The notes below the pieces were generated by a model, which saw only the letters and a list, made by a program, of their open reading frames with translations, searched no databases and had not been told where the DNA came from. Both the position numbers and the translations under genes were made by a program. From Candidatus Schekmanbacteria bacterium (lineage in GTDB: Bacteria > CSSED10-310 > JACPHN01), in the NCBI GenBank assembly GCA_016188575.1, contig JACPHN010000086.1:29885-93884 (forward strand): a DNA stretch of 64,000 bases. The letters are read 5' to 3'. Positions 57,592-64,000 of this stretch are shown piece by piece (within the stretch, counting starts at the first letter, position 1; every line of letters begins with the position of its first letter).

Positions 57592-59448
57592 TCACCGCTC
57601 TCGCTCCCCGGACGCCGCCGGCGGTGGGGTCAAAGGTAGCCCGCGGCGCACGTCCCGCACGCTGAGACCCGCCTTGCGCAGCTCCCACACCAGCGTGTTG
57701 CGGGAAATGCCGAGCGCGTCAGCGGCTGCCGTCCCACAGCCATGGTCGCGGATGGCCGCAACGATCACCTGCGGCTTCGGCGCGCGGCGCGATCGCGCCT
57801 CCTGCAGCGCCGCGCGCAGGTCGAGGGACTCGAGCCGGACCGAAAGCGTCGAGGGCGGGATCTGACCGTGATAATAGCCGAGCGCACGGGCCACCTCCGG
57901 GTCTCTGGCGAGGCTCGTGAGATTCCCGCCGTGGTGGTGTATGCGCTCGAGCAGCACCGCGCGATCCGGGGCAACGTCCTCCCGGCGCCACGCCACCTCA
58001 TCCGACCGCAGCGCGATTCCTTCATCGCGACGTGGCAGAGCGTCGCGCTCGCGCAGTGTTTCACTGGGCTCAAAGGCCAGGTCCTCTGCCTCGAGCTCCG
58101 CCTTCCCCACCGGCGCGAGCAGCACGGAGCGCGTGATCGTGTGCTCGAGGCCGCGGATATTCCCACACCGGGACCAGTCCTGTCGGACCAGCATCTGAAT
58201 GGCATCCGGAGTGAGGCGCGCGAGGTCCTCGCGAGCGAATCGCTGGCGCGCTCGAGCGAGGAGCCGCTCGGCCAGCAGCGGCACGTCCGCCGGCCGGCGA
58301 CTGAGCGACGGAAGCTGAATCGTCACTTCCTTGAGCCGCCAGTACAGGTCCTCCCGGAAGCGCCCCTCGCGAACCGCCCGAGCCAGATCTTCGTTGGTTG
58401 CCGCAATGATCTGCACATCCGTCGAGGCACTCTCGCCAGACCCCAGCGGCGAAAACTCGCCATCCTGAATCACGCGGAGGAGCTGCTGCTGGAGGTTGCC
58501 CGGCAAGGCGCCGACCTCGTCGATGAACAGCGTGCCACCATTCGCCAGCGCGGCTTTCCCCGGTCTCCCGGCAGGCGGCGCGTTGAAATACCCGGAGCGC
58601 GGCGCAAACCCGAAAAGCTCAGCGGCCAGCGTCTCGGCAGAAGTCACCTGCGCGCAGTCGAGCGTGACGAACGGCGCCTCCCGGCGCGGACATGCGTAAT
58701 GATAGCACTTCGCCAGGAACGACTTCCCCGATCCACTCGGCCCAAGGATCACGATGTTTACCTTGCTCGCGCGCGACACGCGCCCGAGGATCGGCAGCAC
58801 GCGCTCCACGATCCACGGGTCGCGGCTCTCGTACTCTCCCAGGCGAAGCTCGGCGGCGACCTGCCTCTTCAGCTCCTCGATGTGCTCGTAGGACGCCGAC
58901 AGGCGGGTTTCGATCTGGTCGACGTGCCGCAGCACGTTGAGGATGGGCTCCGCGATCCGCGTGATGTCGAAAACGAGCTGGACATCATCGCCAGTGAACG
59001 GCCCGTCGGCAATCGTGCGGTCCGCGTACAAGCAGCCGCCGACGTAGCGCTGTCGCTCCCGGTTCGACACCTCCCAAAACGTGATCGGGACCGCCAGCAC
59101 GTGCGCGAGCTCGTGGGTGAGGATGCTCTCGGAGCGGATCGCGAGCGGCGTTTCCCATCCGGAGCAGAACGGTGCCGCCGAGTCGCGCACCTGGTTGAGG
59201 ATCGACAGGGAGCCGTACTCGCTGATTTCACTCGCCTCCAGCGTTTTCCCGGTGCTTGTGCACGCCGACCAGGCGGCACCGCGCGGATTCCAGAGGCCCA
59301 CGATCGCCTCCCGCGCTCCCAGCGCTTCGCGCGCCATCCGCGCCAGGTCGCGCACGGCGAAGTGCAGGTCCGGGGTGCGCAGATACTCGCGCCCCAGAAT
59401 CTCGCGAAGCACCTTGATGTGGTGCGCGGCCACGGTCTGCTCAGACAT
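57592..59448 (-). CDS. GAF - AAA+ - Fis-type enhancer-binding-protein-like regulator, lacking GAFTGA (module 2)
   Basis: 618 residues. GAF-like sensor (about 10-175), coiled linker, then AAA+ core with Walker A GPSGSGKS (236-243), Walker B GTLFIDE (305-311) and GRFREDLYWRL. The loop expected to read GAFTGA is ELFGFAPRSGYFNA (277-290). The C-terminus has a longer linker than module 1 and a Fis-type HTH (TAAADALGISRNTLVWELRK). Shared residues outside the AAA core, such as CPRR and LDCA-x-VTSAETLAAELFG, mark it as a close paralogue of the 41836-43479 regulator. It is divergent from the sigma-54-driven gene at 59730. Confidence 0.9.
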   Translation of the reverse strand: MSEQTVAAHHIKVLREILGREYLRTPDLHFAVRDLARMAREALGAREAIVGLWNPRGAAWSACTSTGKTLEASEISEYGSLSILNQVRDSAAPFCSGWETPLAIRSESILTHELAHVLAVPITFWEVSNRERQRYVGGCLYADRTIADGPFTGDDVQLVFDITRIAEPILNVLRHVDQIETRLSASYEHIEELKRQVAAELRLGEYESRDPWIVERVLPILGRVSRASKVNIVILGPSGSGKSFLAKCYHYACPRREAPFVTLDCAQVTSAETLAAELFGFAPRSGYFNAPPAGRPGKAALANGGTLFIDEVGALPGNLQQQLLRVIQDGEFSPLGSGESASTDVQIIAATNEDLARAVREGRFREDLYWRLKEVTIQLPSLSRRPADVPLLAERLLARARQRFAREDLARLTPDAIQMLVRQDWSRCGNIRGLEHTITRSVLLAPVGKAELEAEDLAFEPSETLRERDALPRRDEGIALRSDEVAWRREDVAPDRAVLLERIHHHGGNLTSLARDPEVARALGYYHGQIPPSTLSVRLESLDLRAALQEARSRRAPKPQVIVAAIRDHGCGTAAADALGISRNTLVWELRKAGLSVRDVRRGLPLTPPPAASGERER

Positions 59449-59650
59449 CGTTTCGAGCTCCTATTGGCGCCGTCGCGCCGGCTGCCTTCATGCGTGCACG
59501 CGAATCATTGAAAACCATCACTATTCTGTGCAACCTCACGATTCTGTTCACTGCTCACAATCTGTCATGCGCGTTCGAGAGTTGCAACGCCCCGCGCAAC
59601 GCAGGCGGTAAAGCGCCGCGGGATGGCCCGCCGCGACGGTGCTCGAAACC

Positions 59651-59666
59651 TGGCCCAGGGGTTGCA
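59651..59666 (+). promoter_or_regulatory. Sigma-54 promoter divergent from the module 2 regulator
   Basis: TGGCCCAGGGGTTGCA, GG-N10-GC. The predicted transcript start is near 59677, 53 nt before ATG 59730. Upstream in the 281-base divergent region are two small palindromes, GCGTGCACGC (59492-59501) and GTTGC-N10-GCAAC near 59580-59600, either of which could be a regulator site. Confidence 0.66.
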
Positions 59667-59729
59667 ACGGATCACGGCGAAGCTCTGAAACCGTGCTCCA
59701 CGAAGCGCAATCAGCCAAGGAGGAAGCTC

Positions 59730-61435
59730 ATGTCAAACACGCGCACTACCCACGCCCTCACCTCGCCCCCGACACCTCGTCGGGCAGCGGTTCTCGGCCT
59801 CGCCCGTGGTCGGCTCCATCGCCTCTCCTTATTCGCGGTACTCGTCACTGTCGGTTGGGTCATTGGCCTGCGGGGTGTCCGGGCTGCCGTGGATCAACCG
59901 GTCTACATTTACCTTTATGCTCACACCGAAGACCATATCAACCACGACTTGAGCGAGGAACGGTACCGCCGCCTGCTGCCGGTCCTCGAGGCGCTCGCAA
60001 CCAGCCATCCCGAGTACCACGTCTCTGTATCCATGCAGTTCCCCGGAGCGGATACGGAGGCGCTGCTGACCCGCAATGCCGAGAACGGAATCCTGGATTT
60101 CATCCTGAGCTACCAGGCGAACGGGCTCATCGAAGCCGGCTATCATGGCGCGCATGAGCCGACCTACGTAAACAACGCGCTCGTGACCCTGCCTGCCAAT
60201 GCCACCTGGGAGGAGCACGTCGGCGCGGGGCTGGAATACCTGTCCTACGCCAAGCACCCGACGCGCGGCGACGTCGATGAATCGCGGAGCGGTGGGCTGC
60301 TGCTGAACCTCCAGACGTTTGGTGAGGCGCGCGCCGTGAGCGGTACCGCGGGAGCTGGCGTCGCGAAGTTTTTCGACACGGCGGTCGAGCACTCCGTGAC
60401 GAACCTGCTGGCGGGCGCGGGCACCGCGACGGTGTCCAGCACCGGAGGCCCGGTGATGCTCGGGCTTCCCGATCACGGCCCTGGAGGCGGTGCCGACTAT
60501 GAAGCGACAGCCGCAGAGCTGATAGCACTGCTCAGTCCGCGCGCCGATACGCCGGCGGAGGTTTTTTGGATGAACAATGCGCTGCGCGTCAATGACGGGG
60601 ATTTCGTCGATGGCGTGCACGCGATCATCGCTCACGAGGGCGTGGCCACGCTCAAGGCCAAGCTCGCCGGGCTCGACCGCTCGCGCGTCCACGTCCTCAA
60701 CGTGGCGGTCGCGGGAAAGTGGATCTACGCGAAGGAGTCCCCGACGAAATACGCCTACGCCCATCCGACCAGCCCGGAGCTTCACGCAGCGCTGCAAAAC
60801 ACCCGCGAGCAGATCGAGACCGCCGCTTCGTGTCGAACGCAGACCTGGCGCAGATGGCGGGAGCCGCGGCGGCCGGGCAAACGCTGGCGCTGGACGAGGT
60901 CGTCGCGGCGGCGCGCGAGCTCCTGGCGACGTGGTCGGGACGACCGCCGGCCTTCGTCGAAACGGCACAGCGGTTCCTGTCGCTGGCAGACGCCTTCGCA
61001 CTCTTCGCGGTCGCGCTTGCCGACTACCGCGACCGGGGCACTCTGCCTGCCGAAACGATGCTCTATCGGGTAATCGGCCCGCAGGATGCCGGGGCGCGTG
61101 CCGCGCGCACGCAGACGCTCCGCCGCGACGATGTGCTGATAGCGGCGGCAACGCTGGCGGAAGGAATTCGCGACGAAACCTGGGCGGCGACGCCCGGCTA
61201 CCTGATCCCCTCCGACCTCGCGGTGGGCCAGTACACGGTGAACGCCGCCGAGTTTCTGCGCATGATGGCGGAGACGCTGAGCGGCATTGCGGGTAGTGCT
61301 ACGCGATCGCCGCGCCTCGTCGCTGCCGAGGCGATGCCGGTGACGGCCGATCTCTACGCGGGCCTGGAGGATGCGTTCTTTCCGGGGACTATCGCGTGGA
61401 GCCTGAAGCCCGCGGCGCTGCTGCCGGCGGAGTAG
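59730..61435 (+). CDS. Exported protein of unknown function, with a frameshift
   Basis: ATG 59730 has GGAGG 6 bases upstream. A signal peptide (LSLFAVLVTVGWVIGLRG) is followed by VDQPVYIYLYAHTEDHINHD and further alpha/beta sequence. The first frame runs well to ALQNTREQIETA (about 60820); coding features then continue in the -1 frame as RFVSNADLAQMAGAAAAGQT through to the stop at 61433-61435. Joined, the product is about 568 residues. The junction CGAGACCGCCGCTTCG has no classical slippery heptamer, so a one-base deletion or sequencing error is the simpler reading. No family is recognised. Target of the sigma-54 promoter beside the module 2 regulator. Confidence 0.65.
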
Positions 61436-61439
61436 AGGA

Positions 61440-61475
61440 ATAACCACAGAGGCACCGCGAGCACGGAGATGGCGC
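61440..61475. repeat. Short 'ACCACAGAGGCAC' interspersed repeat remnant
   Basis: TAACCACAGAGGCACCGCGAGCACGGAGATGG resembles the degenerate 'ACCACAGAGACACAGAGGCACGGAG' repeats scattered through many bacterial genomes, here just after the stop of the exported-protein gene and before a pseudogene. Confidence 0.4.
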
Positions 61476-61479
61476 CGGA

Positions 61480-61737
61480 CGCGCGCGGCTGGACTCGGTG
61501 ATCGACTTCCGTGGGGAGCGGATGGCCCTCGAGCTGAAGGTCTGACGGGAGGGCCGTCCCGATCCCCTGGCGAATGGGTTGAAGCAGCTCGATGCCTACC
61601 TGGCGCGGCTTGGTCTCGCGAGAGGGTGGCTCGTGATCTTCGACCGGCGGCCGGGGCCTGCTCCCCTCCGGAAGCGAACAACGGCGGAACATGCGGAGCT
61701 GGCCTCCGGAAGGGCGGCGGTCGTGATTCGGGCGTAG
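61480..61737 (+). pseudogene. C-terminal PD-(D/E)XK remnant of an AAA-ATPase-like protein, with internal TGA
   Basis: The frame reads RLDSVIDFRGERMALELKV, then stop TGA (61543-61545), then REGRPDPLANGLKQLDAYLA, RLGLARGWLVIFDRRPG, and AAVVIRA before TAG 61735-61737. Intact relatives of the AAA-ATPase/DUF1703-type family end 'RLDLLV...ERFVLELKVWRDGRPDPLAEGLAQLDGYLERLGLDEGWLVIFDRR'. The Trp codon after ELKV has become TGA, and the ATPase part is absent, so it is a pseudogene fragment. Confidence 0.65.
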
Positions 61738-61845
61738 GTGCATGACGAGCTCGGGCCATCGCGCTGGCCTCGAAGTCGGTGGCTGTATCTCGCACCGAAG
61801 CGAGAATCAAAGCGCTTGACGAGAGAAATCCCTCGGATCAGTCCT

Positions 61846-62493
61846 TCATGCAGGATTCCGTGTCATTTTCCAGGCTGTGGCGATGGCGAGGAAGATCCAC
61901 ACCGCGTCGAAAGGGCTGATCATCTCGGGTAGCGCATCGAAGAAGAACCGCGCAGAGTCGAATGAGAGCAAGGGAAGCACATCGCCGAGCTCGCGTCCGT
62001 ACTCTTTCTGGGCTTCATCCGCCAGCATCAGGCGAAAGGCCACGAATTTCCCGAAAACAACGCTAAACAACGCGCTTCCCACGGCCACAAGCTGACAGGC
62101 CGGGCCGCGCCTACCGCCGCTGGCGAGGAGAACCCCTACACCGCATAGAAGCCCCAATGCCCAGGCGGCATATCCAATTTCGTAGCCGGTTGCCTTCACG
62201 AGCATGCCCCAAAGGGCACCGCCGACGAGCGCCGCAATGAGACCGCCTACCGCGGCACGCCCGGGCGTGCCCATCGCTGCCTTTTCGGCCGCATTCAGCG
62301 TCGACTCCGCATCCGTGAAGGAATCGACCATTTCCTCGGCCGCTTCTCTGGATACACCTTTCTGCACCAGTCTGCCAATGATCGTCTCGCGATTCGCGCC
62401 CGCCTTGATACCGCGACCGATGAAGGGGAGGTGATTCTCAGCGACGGCTTGCTGATCGGATGCTACGGTCTGGCTTGCCTCGTTTGCGTACAC
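61846..62493 (-). CDS. Small integral membrane protein, unknown function
   Basis: 215 residues. GTG 62493 is chosen because AGGAGG lies 7 bases upstream and a near-consensus sigma-54 promoter lies 85 nt before it; the longer open frame to 62799 crosses that promoter. The N-terminal 80 residues are soluble and helical (RETIIGRLVQKGVSREAAEE). Four membrane helices follow (VGGLIAALVGGALWGMLV, EIGYAAWALGLLCGVGVLL, LVAVGSALFSVVFGKFVAF, AVWIFLAIATAW). No family is recognised. Confidence 0.7.
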   Translation of the reverse strand: MYANEASQTVASDQQAVAENHLPFIGRGIKAGANRETIIGRLVQKGVSREAAEEMVDSFTDAESTLNAAEKAAMGTPGRAAVGGLIAALVGGALWGMLVKATGYEIGYAAWALGLLCGVGVLLASGGRRGPACQLVAVGSALFSVVFGKFVAFRLMLADEAQKEYGRELGDVLPLLSFDSARFFFDALPEMISPFDAVWIFLAIATAWKMTRNPA

Positions 62494-62588
62494 GCAAAGT
62501 CCTCCTGAGTCCAGTACTTGACGAGTCGGTGGTGCGGCTCGTTGATGTAGTGCGAATCGCTGCAGCTCGCGCCGCATGTGGCATCGGA

Positions 62589-62604
62589 AGCAAGGATCGT
62601 GCCA
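62589..62604 (-). promoter_or_regulatory. Near-consensus sigma-54 promoter for the small membrane protein
   Basis: The minus strand reads TGGCACGATCCTTGCT, a match to TGGCACG-N4-TTGC[A/T] with GG-N10-GC spacing. The predicted transcript start is near 62578, 85 nt before GTG 62493. Confidence 0.75.
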
Positions 62605-62807
62605 TAGCGCCATTCGCACCTTCGAATGGTCCATACGCCGCAGTGAAGCGAAAATCGCGGACGCAGGAATGATCGCTGCGCGCTTTGGAATCAGGGCAAT
62701 CACAGATCCCTGCACCAGATTCCCTGAAATGTCCAGGCGTGTTTCGATTACGAGGAGCAATCCGCGTGAGACTATGGTTCCTGTGGGCGCGACCGCCAAG
62801 TCCGAGG

Positions 62808-63085
62808 TCAGGACAGCGGCCGTGCCTGGCGGGGGAGCAGAACCGCCCCGAGTGCGGCGACCAGGGCGGGGTCGAGCACGGCGGTCATCGGCCCCAAGCG
62901 GTTTGCGGTCAGCGTCACCGTGCCAGCCCCCTCACCGGCCCAGTAGGTGCCGCCGCTGAAGCCGGTCCCGTTCGCACCCCCGGCGCCAGTGAGTGCGACG
63001 GTGGCCGTCTGGCCACCGGCAGCCACCTTGAGCGTCCCGCGCCGCGCCGCCGGGCCGCTCGGCGTGACCTGGATATCGTCGTATC
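62808..63085 (-). pseudogene. 3' fragment of an exported repeat protein with C-terminal anchor
   Basis: The frame reads VTPSGPAARRGTLKVAAGGQ then TATVALTGAG, like the end of choice-of-anchor/ASPM-type Ig domains (FTPSAAGARSGTLTV...VALSGTG). It is followed by a Gly-rich linker and LDPALVAALGAVLLPRQA, a weak C-terminal anchor. The 5' part is replaced by transposase sequence at about 63085, so the gene is truncated. Confidence 0.45.
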
Positions 63086-63684
63086 TGTCGCCGAGTCGTC
63101 CACCTTACGCTCCTGCTTCAGCCGCGCCCGTGCGTGGGCGACCAAGGCGTGTCCGAGCAAGGCCAGCAGAAAGAGGTGCTTTCTGCTGTACGGTCGCTTG
63201 CCGAGCTTCCCGGCGTCGGTGGCCGTCGAGAAGAATCGTTCGACACTGGTGCGCCTGGCAAAAAGCTCCCGATAAAGCTCGCCGCCTCTGGCGATGGGGG
63301 GATTCAGCCGCGGATTTTCCAGGATCGGCAAATAGAGGAGCGGCCCCATCTTGCATTCAGGCTCGCACAGCGCACCAAGTGGGCATTCCCCTCGGTGGGT
63401 CACCAGTACCGGGAGCCCTGCCGCGTGCGTCGGGCGCTTTACAGGACAGTTGTACACCAGCCGGCCTTTCGCTTGTCGAACCCGTGACGACGCATCGGCA
63501 GCGCGCCAGCGCACAGCGGTGTCCCGTTGGCGTCGCGGGGAATCCCCGCCGTGTCCGCCGGGGTCACGCTGTGCCTTGATAGCGGAATCACCGGCGACGC
63601 CTCGAGCTCCAAGAGAAATCGGTAATAGGCCATGGCGTCGTAGCCCTTATCAAAGATACCAGCACGTACGTGGAGCTCGACCGA
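63086..63684 (-). pseudogene. Frameshifted DDE transposase remnant
   Basis: Two minus-strand frames join near 63470. The first gives FDKGYDAMAYYRFLLELEAS, PVIPLSRHS and GTPLCAGALPMRRHGFDKRK. The second gives GRLVYNCPVKRPTHAAG, VTHRGECPLGALCEPECKMG, NPPIARGGELYRELFARRTS and VERFFSTATDAGKLGKRPYS. These are consecutive conserved segments of an IS4/IS1182-like transposase including the C-terminal E-containing 'RTSVERFF' motif. The frameshift and missing N-terminus show it is inactive. Confidence 0.75.
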
Positions 63685-63689
63685 CCGCT

Positions 63690-64000
63690 CCATTCCCCGC
63701 CCGGTCGTTTCCCCGATGGGGATCCAGCCTGCCTGCCCGGTAGCGCGTCCCGGGGTAACGATCCGGGTCGGTAAACGTTTCCAGCAGGCAAAGCGAGAGG
63801 CCGTAGACCTGCTGCCAATCCGCGGCAATGCGCCGGGCAATTCGTCCCAGCAGGTGGGAGGCGAGGTGCGGAACCCCGCTCGCCCAGGGCAGAATGAGAA
63901 ACCTGGTGTTGTACCCGACATGGTGGAGGTTCCGCAGCCGCGTTGCCGCAGACCTGCCGATGAAGCGATCCCGGCACCCGATGGCGCGCGGCTCACCGTT
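63690..64000 (-). pseudogene. Second DUF4338 (DruA-family-like) remnant, running off the window edge
   Basis: From the right edge the minus strand reads RDRFIGRSAATRLRNLHHVG, YNTRFLILPWASGVPHLASH, LLGRIARRIAADWQQVYGLS, LCLLETFTDPDRYPGTRYRA, then shifts frame near 63740 to GWIPIGETTGRG. Beyond GETTGRG the sequence becomes transposase. The same family remnant occurs at 53338-53754 in the same orientation and is broken off after the same GETTGRG segment region. The start lies outside the window. Confidence 0.7.

Noticed and set aside
60800-60840. Programmed -1 frameshift in the exported protein gene
   Set aside because: No X-XXY-YYZ slippery heptamer or obvious downstream pseudoknot is visible at the junction; a one-base deletion or sequencing error is simpler.

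Overview
This is a GC-rich window (roughly two thirds G+C by eye) from a Gram-negative bacterium. Outer-membrane-type proteins, lipoboxes, an RND/HlyD-type adaptor tail, PD40 and Fn3 exported proteins, sigma-54 promoters, Ser/Thr kinases fused to ATPase and TPR domains, and Uma2 nucleases together suggest a deltaproteobacterial (myxobacteria- or Binatia-like) lineage. That placement is inference; there is no rRNA or marker gene here to settle it. I recognised no tRNA, rRNA or CRISPR array.

Layout. 1-2.3 kb: end of an efflux/secretion adaptor and a PqqD-M50-HlyD fusion. 2.5-6.8 kb: a BNR-repeat lipoprotein, a Uma2 nuclease and a TorF-like outer-membrane protein. 6.8-10.5 kb: an aminotransferase and transketolase-like enzyme operon. 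10.8-11.5 kb: insertion-sequence and nucleotidyltransferase debris. 11.8-18.6 kb: exported or odd large proteins (an Asp-box propeller, a signal-less metalloprotease-like protein, a secreted protein of unknown fold). 19-24.3 kb: a surface-polysaccharide cluster (epimerase, Trm112-like, two GT4 glycosyltransferases, SGNH hydrolase, DUF374 acyltransferase). 24.7-36.6 kb: mostly housekeeping and metabolic genes, including hslO and a tightly overlapping pcm-yqaA-unknown-YkgJ operon. 36.9-51.1 kb: exported proteins around the first regulator/kinase module. 51.2-54 kb: horizontally acquired or decayed DNA. 54.2-61.4 kb: the second regulator/kinase module and its divergent target. 61.5-64 kb: decayed genes and transposase/DUF4338 debris.

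The main discovery candidate is a local sigma-54 regulon. Nine sites fit [T/C]GGC-N8-TTGC[A/T], with the -24 GG and -12 GC separated by exactly 10 bases. Each lies 37-85 nt (predicted transcript start to start codon) upstream of a gene on the correct strand. Most of these genes encode exported, lipid-anchored or membrane proteins; two encode signal-less proteins. The same window carries two paralogous modules of a GAF-AAA+-Fis regulator followed by a Ser/Thr kinase-AAA ATPase-TPR protein. Each regulator is transcribed divergently from one of the sigma-54 promoters. Both regulators have the AAA+ core of enhancer-binding proteins, but the sigma-54-contacting GAFTGA loop is replaced by SGYVNA or SGYFNA. 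A reasonable model (inference) is that the kinase/ATPase/TPR protein and the GAF domain sense a signal and the regulator opens the neighbouring sigma-54 promoters to remodel the cell envelope or secretome.
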